NCBI GenBank assembly: GCA_025266875.1
Contig: JALLLT010000059.1
Span: 144,099 to 208,098, forward strand
Direction of reading: 5' to 3'
Source of the DNA: Fennellomyces sp. T-0311
Lineage: Eukaryota > Mucoromycota > Mucoromycetes > Mucorales > Lichtheimiaceae
Length of the DNA: 64,000 nucleotides
Within the stretch, counting starts at the first letter, position 1, and every line of letters begins with the position of its first letter. The notes under the pieces are model-generated. The model had not been told where the DNA came from and made no database searches. It was given only the letters and a program-made list of their open reading frames with translations. A program made the translations under genes and the position numbers. This document shows positions 24,011 to 35,656 of this stretch, piece by piece.

Positions 24011-24225
24011 AAAAGCGGCAATTGCGCCCTTTATATACCGTTGTAGAAAAAACCCGGTCCTGCTGTACTTGGCAAACGTGAAGTCATGCGTGATGTCTAT
24101 CTGCAATAAAAGCAGCATAAAATGAGTTCCTTGTCATTTACTTTCTTTAATCCACTTACTTCGATCGCACCTATAAAGTAAGATAGAGCACCCACCAGAG
24201 ATCAATATCCTTAGATAGCCTTTAG

Positions 24226-25463
24226 ATGTCTTCCAACAACAACAACAACAGCAACGAGCGCCAACAGCACGCAGAATCGCTGGAGCTTTCCGGATTGCGT
24301 GCGGCCGTTCAAGACCTGCAAGGGCAATGCGATACCTTGCGGGGCGAAAACTATGCGTTGCGGCAGCAGCTCGAGGGCCTAGCGTCGCACATTGCTTCTC
24401 AGCAACAGCAACAGCAACAGCAGCAGCAGGATGCGGTGGGTGCCGTGCGTGGATTGGATGATGTGGTCCGCGCAGAAGCTGTTGTAAGAACACTTGAAAA
24501 ATGCATTCAATACTTTCAATATCATCGACTTACAAAACGTTGCCAGAGTAACATCACCCGCATCCACGATTCTCTTCCCAGTGGCCAAGGGTATGATTAC
24601 AACCTGACCTTCCGTGCAGAGCACAACGAGTCGGTAACTGCAGCCATAGCTGCGTGCTGCCATACCGCTGTGGTCGGTGATAGACGAAGTGCATTGGAAG
24701 GTGGATTCTTGCGTAAAAAGATCCACCAATACTTTACCGGCCAACAAAAGGAGCTGAGGAAGCAAGATCGGGTGAATGCGGGTCTTCAGGTTGCTGGTGA
24801 GGATGAGAAGCGCAAGACGCGCAACAAGAGGGTGTGGAGCGTGAGTACTTTTGGGTAGCTTTTTTTAAGGCTTGTACAGATTACTTACGCTGAAAAACAG
24901 AAGATGAAGGCGCGCAAGGATGCTCGCGCACGAAACGCAGCATCCTTGGAGGAAAGGTTCCCGAATGGAGAAGACCTCCTTCGGAGGGAGTGCATGTCTC
25001 CGGAGATCTCGGATCCGGAGTCAGACGCGATCCTTTGGGTTCGGAAACCTGGATTCCGCAGTGCGAAGGTAAAAGCTTTTTTGTTTCGTGAAAACGGTAG
25101 CATCATGCTGACTTGAACGCCGTAATGCCACAGGCTGTGGAGTACATCAACGAGCTGGATAGGCTTGTTGAGGCGAGCAAAAAAGTGCCTGGACGGCAAC
25201 AGCGAGAAAGAAAGCCAGTTGTGGACGAAGACGCTGTGCTTTCTCAAAAAGTACGAGATGCATTGCCGACTGGGCATAATAAAGCCCGCTTGCTTCCCTC
25301 CTTTACTTTTATTTTTTTTTTCACTACGCAACGCTTCTACGCACCAACGGAATCACAACCATCGTTGCGCTGTCACGATTTGTCTGGGCACCATAAGCAA
25401 CAACGGCGACTTGGCTCAAGATTCTGTGTACTGGCAAGATGCACCGGAAGTCATCCGTCATAA
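24226..25463 (+). CDS. CACTA-like element 1 accessory protein
   Basis: From ATG at 24226: Asn/Gln-rich start, a coiled coil (LRAAVQDLQGQCDTLRGENY and on), a Gln run, then NITRIHDSLPSGQGYDYNLT, a basic region and EYINELDRLVEASKKVPGRQ. Introns fit at 24483-24545 (63 nt, optional for the frame), after GTGTGGAGC (about 24841-24900) and before GCTGTGGAG (ending 25134). The end is uncertain because it overlaps the tail-to-tail transposase gene from 25324. Position and coiled coil suggest a TnpA-like DNA-binding partner; this is inference. Confidence 0.5.
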
Positions 25464-26945
25464 AACTGTTACGCCATTCCTCCAGGCCTTCTCTTTCAAA
25501 GCGCTGTGGTGAGGCCTGGGTGCGGTACCAGCGGACATACGCGAAGTAGTGCTTGACGATGCTGTGATTGTGGACAATTTCACTGCTGAAGTAGTACTGC
25601 ACTTGGCCAGTCCAGGCAACAACACGGTTACCCTGCTCAAACAAGGCCTGTATGTGTGATCCTCGAATCGATCGGGCTGTTGCTGACCTGTACGTCTGTC
25701 CGTAGATCTCTATCGTTTGGAACTTCTCGATGCTGTTGGGGCAATGGAATGCTTCCCCTTCGTAGTGGCGGCGGTAATGCTGCAGCAGGAATCCGTACAG
25801 CAGGGTGCTTGCGATCACTTTCCGACCATGACGCATAGACTCAAAGGTGTCCGGTGGTAAGGCCTCACTGCCACAGGCCTCGGCACTGACATCGAAAGAA
25901 TGGGAACCAAAGCGAACTGGGTCGAAAGCTGCAGCGTTTGTTTCGGTGGGTCGACGATGCAACTGGCCGGCAATCTGGAGTAGAATGCGGCCATAGACGG
26001 GATGCTGAGCAACGCTTTCGCGAATATTGTAGCGGACAAAGTCAACAGCACCAGTTTTTTCGATGAACCGCTTCATGAACGTCAGTTCAAAGGCATCCTT
26101 CTGGTTCGTTTCAGCATTCTTCATGTAGCCGTTATATCGCTCAAAACTGAAAACCCAAAATGCATAGATTGGTCCAAAGTCTTGGATGGTGCGGCTCAAG
26201 TGCAAGTGCAAGTGCATATTTGGGGTGATCGATTCAGCACCGTACAACCGCGCGCAGCCACGTACGAATCGTATCAGCAAGTCTTGAGCTTCGTCAATTT
26301 CGGCATATGTGATGACAGTCTTGGCGAGGAGGCGGCAGGCAGACACAAAGAGCATCCAATGCCGATAATAGTTACCAGCAAGGACCCCTTTCAAAACAAA
26401 TGCAGAATACACCAGACACCACGCCTTCCAGTCTGCAGCGTTCATGAAGCCGAACTTACGCTCGATCTTTCGCTGCAAGGTAGGAATACCAGGAGGCAAG
26501 ACAACTCCATCAGCCAGCTTCTGCATCGTCACGCCATCAGCGTCAGTCAGTAGGCCGCGGCTTCTCCATATGCAGACCATTCGCTCAGCCGTACCGAGGA
26601 AGAGATTGTGCATAGGATCGATAACTGTATCCCGCACTGGATCAAAGTATGTAAGCCGGTGGATTTGAGAATACCGCGTTCCTGTTTCACGCTCGACTCT
26701 ATAGCGCCCAGCTGATGAGGTTTCCTGTGCCCAGCGCTCGGCATCATGTGCGTTGCGCTCCTTCGTTCTCAATTCACCAAGAGTATGGCCGGAATAGTCA
26801 AGTTTCGTGGTACCAGGGAAGACAACAAATTCTCGCGTACATTTATTGCATGCGCGCGTGCTGCAATGACTGGTGACGGTTTTACTTCGGACAGAAAGGA
26901 ACGAGTCACCCTCGGACAGAATAGTTTCAGTGAGTTTAGCAATTT

Positions 26946-26989
26946 CAGTCTACAATCAGTCTACAATCAGTCTACAATCAGTCTACAAT
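26946..26989. repeat. four tandem copies of an 11-mer
   Basis: CAGTCTACAAT occurs four times head to tail directly inside the left MULE terminal repeat. It is not seen inside the right terminal repeat. It may be a subterminal binding array or simple slippage. Confidence 0.9.
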
Positions 26990-27178
26990 CATCTAGTATA
27001 ACGTGCCAAAAAAATTCTTGTCAGCCAGCCAATTGAACAAAACTTTATCATGTGATAAAAAAGGTTAGCAAGCTATACATGTGGTCTATGTCTATGATCT
27101 ATATGTCTAAAGCAAAAAAAAGTAGAAGTGGAAGTGAAATTGATGGAAACAAAAAAAATAATGATAATTCTACGTATT

Positions 27179-30100
27179 TCAAGAGTTAAACTGTGTTGCC
27201 CAATGGTCATCATGCTCGAGAACAGTACATGCAATCTTATGTGCGGCGTTAAGTGGTGGCAGGATGAAATCAGATAAGTTGTCGTGCAGTTGAATAAGTA
27301 CAAAATGGTTGCGGCGGACGAGTTGCATGATGATGGGCTTTGGAAGTATATCCGGAACATTGAATCCAATAGGCAAAAATAGTTGAGCAAAGCGACCTGT
27401 ACCAGTATAAATTGCAATAGGCGTGAGGAAGGCATCAGCAGCAATTTGGGCGCAGTCAGGAGTAGTTGTGGTGAGAGAGTTATTAGAGATAGAATAGGTA
27501 ACAAGAATAGAATTCGTTGAGAATCTGAATAATTGTATGTCCTTTATTATGGATGAACTCTCTCTCTTTTACATCTTTTACTGGAGATTCTAATATCCGT
27601 TCCTGGATAAATGATACTTGGTCGAGGACGTATCGGGTTGCGTTTTCATCTTACGTTTTACCGACGACGGCAGCTATCGACTCCGTGTACTCTGTGATAG
27701 GTGCATGTCCTGTAGAACATCATTCAGCTTCCTTGAAACCGGTGTAAGGTAATACCGTTCATATCTTAGTCATCAATACTCTTCCAGAGTGTTCGTCTGA
27801 TGGAATGTGCTAGAATGGATGTTTGACCGATCTCCATTGTGTGCATACATGTAGTGGTTCACCACAGTAGTAAACCAATATTCGGCTGGGCAAAAGTCTT
27901 CCATATACGTCAGTGTCTCGAGTAATCCTTTGGTTTTGTAATAAAAAGGTCGTTCTGAGTACAATCGATGCCGAGCAAGTAGTGTTGATCGCATGGAGAG
28001 TCTGATGGCTGGCCATTCTTCTTGATCTCCAAAAATATGTTGCGCGATACATCTGAACCCACAATGACCATCGCCTTTGACGTCCCAAACAGTGTTGACA
28101 AATTTTTTATCCAAGAGACCGTCCACAGAGATACCATTGATGACAACCGATGGCGGTAGATCCGCAGGTATACTCGAAGCCCTATCGAATATAGATTATG
28201 AGTAAAGCAATACAAACACATAATACAATACCAACCTTTCGTCAAATATGACGCTTTCTTGATCATCCTCCTCATCGCACTTGTTGATGTTACTCTGCCC
28301 GACACCGTTGTTTACAGTTAATTTTATCTTTTTGACGCGATTTTCCTCGATAGTCTTCTTCTTTCTTTTCTTCTCGGCTTTCTCGTGTGCAGCAATCGTT
28401 TTTTCTTTTAGTTCAATGGCAAGTGGGAGGCGTTTGGTTCCTTTTGGGCGGCCTTTGCTTGACTTCAAAGGAGCTGGTTCATTTAGTTCTTTCAATGCAG
28501 GAATAGATGTAACATTATTCACAAGCTTCGTCAACTGGTCTAGGATTGTTACACGTTGTTGGTCGTCATGTAGTTTCAAAAGTGCTTGCTCAAAGGAATA
28601 AACAGTTCTTTTGATCGTAAGGTCCGTTTTGGATACATTGATTTTTTTTTTCTTGATTGCTGTAAGTTACATCTACTATGCTTACATCAACAGAAAGCCA
28701 CAAAATATATATTATCCACTTTACCTTGGGTAGGTTCAGATTGCTTTTCATTCAGGTGCCAGCGGGCAGGTACAGATGAAAGTGATATGACCGATTGGTT
28801 GACTAATAGGTGCTTGCAAGGTATGTTGAAGTTTATACGGACAGGACAGGTGCAGTTGATATTTGGTTTTGTGCTTTTTGTACGCTTTGCGCATTCCATT
28901 TTGATTTTATCGATCGCATAACGCGAAACTTTGCCCAGTAACTCTACCAGCACTGCTTTGTCATTTGCAGCCATGTACGGATCATCTCCAAACTTTTGAA
29001 TTTCGGTACTGTACAGGATGGCCTCCCTCTATTAATAACATAAGTACACTGTTATAAATTACAAAACGAAATGCTTATACCTGGTTACGTATGAAATTGT
29101 CGATTGTCAACATTGCACTGCTAAGACTCTTGGCGGAACAAAGTTCCTTCTTGATGACAGCGTGGGCACCTTCAACTCGTTGGGTCGTTGTATTACCAAA
29201 GTGCAGATAGTGACAAGTATACGCTCCAACCCATGCTTTTTTCTTTTTCAACGTGCTTTTCGGACGTTAGCACTATACATATTGGCGTACAAAACACACT
29301 TACAATTCAAGGTAGCTAATGATATGATCGGCTTTTGTACTAAACATCGCGATGCTGACATATTCTTCTTTGGCTTTATCGACGTCCTCCAAGGTACGGC
29401 TATATATCAATTTTTTCACGGTCTTGATCAACTTGTCTTGCTGGTCTTGAGTATCGAATCCTTTTAAACAATGCTTTTTAAAATTGTTGATGATGTGAAA
29501 AGTGCAAAGAAGTTGAACGCTGGATGGGAAAACATTGCTGACCGCACATAGTTCGGCTGCTGAGTTGTCCATTACAATCGAAATAGGTTGAAGTTTGGCT
29601 GGTGCATATACAACATCAAAAAGCTGAGTTGTTGTCCACTCATACGATGCTGTCGATTCATCCGAAATCCATGCTCCAGCAATTGCAAACGTCATCAGTG
29701 CCTTGGCACCCACATTCCCCATCCCAACCATATCCACATATGGCATTTTATATCTGTTGGTTTTGTAAGTGGCGTCAAGAATCAAGACCTCGTAAAACCG
29801 GCGTGCTTTGTTGATGCTTGATGGATGACAGAAAAAGATGCTTCGAAGACAGTTTGTAGAATCATACCGGTACCGAACGTGGTATCCCTTACAGTCCAAG
29901 TCGTCAGCCAGTTTTTTCAACTGTCCTGGTTTTCCATCTTCTACACGGCGCATTTGATATCGAATGTTGCTGATGTCTTTGGGGCTTGCAGTGGCATTTC
30001 CTTCGTCATCACGAAGTGCATTGGCAATCGTTTTGGGGGTAGCATCGGTGGCAACCATCTTGACCACATGATTATAGTTTTCTTGGGAGAGTTGGCGGTG

Positions 30101-30421
30101 CTGGTGGAAAATCGTTGGGTCCTTTGACATTTCGTGGTTATGTGTATATACAATGCTTGTTACAATCCAATGATCCTTGACCGCTACAGCCTTGATCTTG
30201 AATGGGCAATTGATACGGAAAGACGGACGTTTGACTTTTACTGTGGTACTATCGAGATCCCAGTTGTTTCGAAAGTTGCCTCCCATGGTACATTGCCACC
30301 AAGTATGGTTGGAGGAGCTAGTGCAGATGCTGACCGCAAACCCATTCTCTTTGGCATATTCGCGGCATGCCGCCTTCAATTCGTCGCGAGAGATAAAAAC
30401 AGAGTTGAGCAATTGTGACAT
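27179..30421 (-). pseudogene. MULE transposase fused to an OTU cysteine protease, split by an LTR
   Basis: Order along the protein: FAR1/WRKY-GCM1-like N-terminus (CREYAKENGF, CPFKIKA, HNHEM); MULE DDE core with LILDATYKTN, PISIVMDNSAAE and TTTQRVEGAHAVIKK; SWIM zinc finger CTCPVRINFNIPCKHLL; an AT-hook-like GRPKGTKR and a Lys-rich stretch; then an OTU domain with GDGHCGFRCIAQHIFGD (catalytic Asp and Cys) and, far downstream, RRNHFVLIQL (catalytic His). Introns fall after FFSTKADHIISYLE, after NFIRNQ, after EPTQ and after IFDER. The LTR at 27467-27866 splits the OTU domain between EYWFTT and PDCAQIAADAF; otherwise the frame is open to TGA at 27179. Before that insertion it was probably functional. 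Confidence 0.9.
27467..27866 (+). mobile_element. solo LTR (400 bp), TSD GTAGT, inside the OTU domain
   Basis: Ends TGTGGTGAGAG...TTCACCACA, flanked by GTAGT at 27462-27466 and 27867-27871. It adds an in-frame tail and stop (…TNTLEEY) to the upstream half of the MULE protein. It is the innermost insertion of complex 1. Confidence 0.93.
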
Positions 30422-32870
30422 TTTAGCCAGTTACAAAAAGTTACCAAAGTACTTTATTTCGCAATGAATAATCAAAGAGTGCTGAGAAGAACGGAGATGG
30501 GCGGAGATGGCTGATCTGTGGAAGTTCTTCGACTTGCTAAACTCACTGAAACTATTCTGTCCAAGGGTGACTCGTTCCTTTCTGTCCGAAGTAAAACCGA
30601 CTGGTGAAGCCAGCGACTTTGCGACTGGCGGGAATGTCGCAGGCAATGTTGAATAATGCTGCTCGAACCATCACACGATCACGACTTTGGTGTGTTGACA
30701 TCAGAATTCCATCACGAAGCCACTGGAAATCGTCGACAAGTGGCTCCAAGTAATGGTTCATTTCATAGGTATGTGGTTCCTTTGGTCCAGGTATGACACC
30801 GACAAGGATCACGTTCTCGATTTTATAGCGTTCGGCTCGAGGCAAATTGTTGACAATGAGATATATGGCGCCGATGGAGTAAGTACCGTTAAAAGGAGAG
30901 AACCAGTCAATGTTGAGCGTAAGCATTAACGAGCGTGGGTGCTCAACAAAAGGAAGACCATCGTTATCCTGGAGCGACCGCCAGCGCATACCGTCGTATA
31001 CATCTGTGAAAACACCCGGTCGATACTGGTATCGTCTCCATTCATTGATGCTGTCTTCGAAGCCTTCACGACTGAAAAGCCGCTCCAAACTTTTCCCCAA
31101 TGGATAGTAAGCATACTGCTTAATGGGTGTCTGCGAGATTCGGTTGCTTAATGTTTGCTTCAGAAGCCGTGTGCCGCAAATAGACAAGTCGACATTCGTG
31201 CACGTAGCTGGGCCAGGCAGAGGGGAAATGGCATGGCACGTGGGGCAAGCACTGTACATGCGGAGATCTTCGGTAAGACGGGTGAAGCCGATCCATCTTC
31301 GCAGACTGGTGATCGTTTCTGGCACGGATGGCAACAAATCTCTCGATTGGGAATGGATCAAGGATACGCAGAAGCCGATGAGGATGACGGCAGCTCTCTC
31401 GGATATGTGATACAATTGGAACAATACAAGGAAAGCGAAGACGAACAACAGCGAATCAGGGATATGATCCTGAAGGCTGGTACCGTCTACAATTTCTTGA
31501 TCTAAACGTTTTGCGGTCAACACTACTTTGCTTCCTCTACAGATCCGTTAATTTCACAAACCTTCATCATCCTCAACTGCGTGCCCGAACTCGACATCGA
31601 CGGCTTCGTTCATTTCATTTTGATCCCTGATCCCAGGATCGCGAATGTCAAATGTTTGGACCGGTGGTTCTTCTATAAATTGGTATGAATGTTTTGCTTC
31701 GGTATTTAGCTTACATGAACCTACCATTGACAACCATCGGTGCAGGCTCACCAAAATCATCGTCGTCAGGCTCACTATGCATCATGGTAGTATCACCATC
31801 TGAAGGAATACAGGTAAGTTAGATTGCCATCAACACTCGCATGAATTCAGGCATACCATTATCAACGCGAGTCGATACAATGGCGGCAATGGCATTGGTG
31901 GCGCTGGCACGCTGGTGTTCATTATATGTTCGCTGGTTGACAATAGCCCCATTGGGGTTTCTGCCTCGGCAAAGTTCACAGTAACACATATAGGATCTTG
32001 TTGACATTTTAGAAACGGTAGATACGATTTGATACCATACCTACTGCTCGAACATTCTTCTTATATAGTCTTTCGTCAATGCACGAATAATAAAAAAATA
32101 TCCCATTATGCTTCGCCACATTGGTCATTCGTCTTGGCAGCATCATTGGCACTGTTCCTACATCACCATGGCCGTTTACCTTGGCAAGTTCATATCGATC
32201 TGTCTTGGCACCGTCATAGCGACTAAGTCTCAACACAGCAGTGTTTGCCTTGGCAGCATTGCATTACAATTGGTTACTAATTTGTTATGGACCGTCATGT
32301 GCAACGTGAACCGTGCATTTTGCTGTCTTGGCTTTATTAGGCTCTTCTATATATGTAAAGTGTACAGGAACACGGATCACTATTTCAATAGCACAATACC
32401 AATATGTGCTAGAGTCGTGTATACTTCTTTTCGTACAATGCATGACGCTATACTACAACGCATCCAACTTCCTTTTTTCTTGCTGATGCACCATGTGCGT
32501 CGGATTGCCGATATAAGGCACCAGTTTTAAAGTTTCTCATGGTACTGAAATATTGACTACCCTTTGTAAACTCAACACCGCTTGTTAAAGACTTCTCCTC
32601 CATTCCATTTCAACATTGCTGCATCAGCACCATTTCTGAAAATAAAATTGGTCGTTCACAAAAATTACAAATTGCTTATACAGCACTCTGCATGCTGGTG
32701 CAGAAACATGCAGAAAGTCACCGCATCCATCTTTTTCAAGCAATTATGCAGTTCTCCATGCAGCTTTCACTCTGGAAACCGGGGGTACGAGCTGCGTCTT
32801 ATCCCCCAACAAAAGATTCTTAAGAATCCCCTACCTTCCTAGTAGGGGATTCCTCACCTGGTGCGCAGTG

Positions 32871-33219
32871 GGACTCCATCAGTGGCCTTGTTCGAAACAG
32901 ACAACGCAACAACGAGGATGGAGTTAATGAGCGGCCAGCACAAAGACGCCGAACCACCGCGTTCCAAGAGCAGGTCCTCGAAAATGCTAACCAGCAGATG
33001 GATCGCCTGATAGCCAGTATTGGCGAGTCTTTCCGTCGGTTTGAGGAGGCCGAGGATCGTCGTGCACGAGATTTTGAGGCAGCGGAAAACCGACGCCATT
33101 CGGAGTACCTTCAGACACTGAGGGAACTTTTTGGTCGCCCTGGCAACAGTGGTGGCCCAAACAATGGAAGCACAAGCGGTACTGAAGCAGAGCAAGCTGA
33201 TAATCATGATGATCAATAA
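32871..33219 (+). pseudogene. Harbinger copy 1: 3' part of the Myb/SANT-like gene
   Basis: Encodes DSISGLVRNRQRN through RRTTAFQEQVLENANQQMDR and ends EQADNHDDQ at a TAA, nearly identical to the copy at 63,697 onward. About 59 bp that the intact copy has between the two halves of this gene (21,515 and 32,871) are missing here. Confidence 0.88.
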
Positions 33220-33270
33220 ATGACTTTGTTTAACTTCTACTTAACTTTTTATAATGTTTGTTTTATTTTA

Positions 33271-34723
33271 CTACAATCTATGACTGGCTTCATACAATTC
33301 ATCTCTTAATCTATCGCGTACTGTGACACCTTGCTGACGCAGCGACGCAGTGTCTCCAGTACCGCGCTGGTGTCCTGAACTCATTACAGAAATGCGTCCT
33401 GTGCCTTCATCTTCTTCCATATTCAATGGAAAAAGTTCATTGGAATGAGGATCATGCCGTTCGATGCAGATATTGTGCAATATACAGCATGCGTATATTG
33501 CCAATGTCAATCGCTCATGATTCTTAAGATAAAGGTAATGGCGCAGGAATCTCCAACGAGAAACAAGGCAACCGAAGGCTCGTTCAATAGCCATACGCAT
33601 GGAAGAGTGGACGAAGTTGAACTTCTTCTCGGCAAGATCTGTTGCTGTCCGTGAATAGGGCACCATTATCGTGGGTCGTAGTGGATACGCAGAGTCTTTC
33701 AAGTACAAACAGCTTCATGTCAGTAATATTCATTAAAGCACAGAATGCTGGAAATGCTAACCGGCAAGGATATATGCTCCATTTAGGCACCATTGTTCAG
33801 TTTCGTTTATTAGCTTCGTATTGAGGGAGCTATTGGCAAGCGTACGTGCATCACGGGTTCGACCTTATAGATTGATTTGAAAATACATTAGACTGAGTAA
33901 TATATCGATATTATAATACGTAATTGACAATACCTGATTGACCGGCTTCTATGTATGAGAATCTCTCATCAGCAGTACAAACAGCAAGTAAGTTGATGGA
34001 ATGGGGCAATTTACAATCCCAGAAGCGCTGTTCATTGCTAGCAGGCTTGTGGATTACAATGAGTTTGCCATCCATCGCTCCGATGCCTCCTTGTAATCTT
34101 CTGTCTGCATCGTTGGTGCTCGCCAGCCCAGTAGGTGCCGAAAACGCTTGGGCAGCTTGCTGTGCTTCTTCTGGTGTGCTTGGCCATCTGATCTGTTGCC
34201 GGTGAACGTCCCAGATGGCATTTAGGAATCGCATCGTGAAGTTGTGATACGATCCTTGGCTCAAGCCAAATTGCGTTTCGAACATGCGGTATCCAACATG
34301 AGTGTTTGCGAAACGCCACACCGCACAGCAGACTTGAATGTACACTGGGGTCATTCGAGGAGAGTCCGAGGCAAATGCTTCGTGCGTCGACAAGGTGCTG
34401 ATAAGCTATTCCAAAGTTGACTTCTTCATGCGATAATGCCATCTGTAACTGTCATAGCCATCGTCGTCATTCAGGTTTGGATGCGTCAATGTCCAGAATT
34501 GCGCACCATGCGTTCGGCTAACTTTTGCTGCACGAAAGTGGTGAGGTGAGCTTGCAAAAGCTGCAACAATGCTCGCATCAATAAAGTGGGTAGCCTGTAC
34601 TGATGGCGCAATAAGTTCTGTTAGCCGTTGCATAAATGCTGCTCGACGGCGTCTTCTTTCTGCAGCATTATTATGTCTGTGACGTTGGATCAGAATTGGC
34701 GGTGGGATGCTGTTGTTGTTCAT
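33271..34723 (-). pseudogene. Harbinger copy 1 transposase
   Basis: PIF/Harbinger DDE transposase, three coding blocks: MNNNSIPPPILIQR to IEAGQSG, a middle exon with the HDARTF block, and DSAYPLRPTIMV to YEASHRL. Catalytic regions: GAMDGKLIVIHKP, the HDARTF region and MRMAIERAFGCL. One in-frame TAG (34406-34408) replaces the Trp seen in copy 2 (STLEW). It is convergent with the Myb-like gene, the usual Harbinger arrangement. The element ends at 35014 with the inverted terminus of GGGTGCTCTCATTATGCTCC, followed by TTA. Confidence 0.88.
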
Positions 34724-34985
34724 AGTAAAGAAATGTTGGTATTAAAAAAAATAGTAGAAGAAGATAGAGAGACAATGAGAAACAAGAGGCATATATTTTG
34801 TAATACTCTGATCGCATTTTAAAGCACAGAAGAAGTGACAGTTTCCTTTTATATCGATCCGAGCGAGTCTTCGCAGTGGTATTTCCACCGAGGAGCAGCT
34901 ACCAAAGTAGGAGACATCCGCGAACCCTAATTTTAGAAGGTGGAATGGAAAAATTATTTCCCATCATCAATTTTGGAAATGAGGT

Positions 34986-35014
34986 TCTCTGTTCGGAGCA
35001 TAATGAGAGCACCC
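34986..35014. repeat. Harbinger terminal inverted repeat (copy 1, right end)
   Basis: TCTCTGTTCGGAGCATAATG followed by AGAGCACCC matches the inverse of the ends at 47,792 and 62,938. TTA follows, fitting the 3 bp target preference. The left end of this copy is lost. Confidence 0.88.
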
Positions 35015-35656
35015 TTACTCCGTTTCCTTTTTCGATACTCCTTCCATCATTTGTTGTGCAGCAGCCGTTGCCAAGACTTGTATGCTAGCTTAGTTTTTAT
35101 ACTCAACATCATGTGCAACATGAGTCATTCTATAATACATACATTACCAAAGTAACCTATTTGGTGCAAACTATTCCACCATTGTATTTTTATTTTTTTA
35201 AAGTACGATCTATTGGCCAAGGACAATGGCAATCATGGTAGAATCTATAGTAAAGATGCATCATTTGTACTAGTACGCAGATTATATACACAATAATATA
35301 CTATAATTGGAAGTTATTGCGTTCTTTTGCTATTCTCGCTACTTGTTCTGTCCATGTTCTGTCCGAAGATGATCCCCAGATTAATGCTGCTGCCGAATAT
35401 ATATTGAGTTTGTAATCGATAATACTTCATAACAACAATATTTGGGGAATATCATTGAGGCTGCTGTGTGGGTTATAACCCAGGTCACCCGCCTGGCAGT
35501 GACCCAATTCCAATATTCTGAAACAAGATTCAACGACTGTCTGTGAGTTTATTTGTGCGTGTGGCTCTGCAAGCCTATTTGTTTCTTGTTCCTTGTTCCT
35601 GTCAAACTTTGTCAACCTTTTTTTTCACTCTCTTACTGTCACTCATTGATATCAAA
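35015..35656. other. no supported gene; flank of Crypton
   Basis: Separates the Harbinger end from the tyrosine-recombinase gene. Crypton termini carry no strong repeats, so the element edge cannot be placed. Confidence 0.35.

Larger units (their letters stand above)
26877..30599 (-). mobile_element. Mutator-like element (MULE) with 66 bp terminal repeats
   Basis: Inverted repeats 26877-26942 and 30534-30599 are 66 bp with a single mismatch, beginning CGGTTTTACTTCGG. The direct repeat ACTGGTGA flanks both sides (26869-26876 and 30600-30607). The size is 3,723 bp, including a 400 bp solo LTR. One gene, a transposase with an OTU domain, fills it. Confidence 0.93.
25324..32007 (-). pseudogene. 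CACTA-like element 1 transposase, split by a Mutator-like element
   Basis: Minus-strand gene with short 5' exons: start MSTRSYMCYCELCRGRNP at 32007, then acidic exons at about 31,800 and 31,700-31,556, a long exon from 31,523 and the rest from 26,868. Family motifs of the tnp2/CMC (Plavaka-like) group: YSACPTCHAI, CTNVDLSICGTRLLKQ, YYPLGKSLERLFSREGFEDS, DVYDGMRW, IACDIPASRKVAGF, NKCTREF, VIDPMHNLFLGTAERMV, NMHLHLHL, FWVFSFERYNGYMKN. The Mutator-like insertion falls between VAGFTS and the CNKC zinc motif. Removing it with one copy of its 8 bp duplication rejoins the frame exactly. No other break was noticed. Confidence 0.85.
23194..32870 (-). mobile_element. CACTA-like (EnSpm/CMC) element 1
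   Basis: Terminal inverted repeats of about 28 bp begin CACTGCGCA at 23194 and, inverted, end TGCGCAGTG at 32870; both continue with GTGAGGAATCCCCTA. The word AGGGGATTC is repeated several times in both subterminal regions, as in CACTA elements. Inside are a plus-strand gene (24226), a minus-strand tnp2/CMC-type transposase (25324-32007) and a later Mutator-like insertion (26877-30599). Left flank is Ty3 gag and right flank is a Harbinger gene, with no shared target duplication. Confidence 0.75.

Noticed and set aside
24379..24765. Minus-strand open frame with a long Leu run
   Set aside because: The Leu run is the reverse complement of a CAG (Gln) tract in the plus-strand gene.
26946..26989. 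Four direct repeats that might suggest a CRISPR-like array
   Set aside because: The units are contiguous 11-mers with no spacers, inside a MULE border in a eukaryotic genome.
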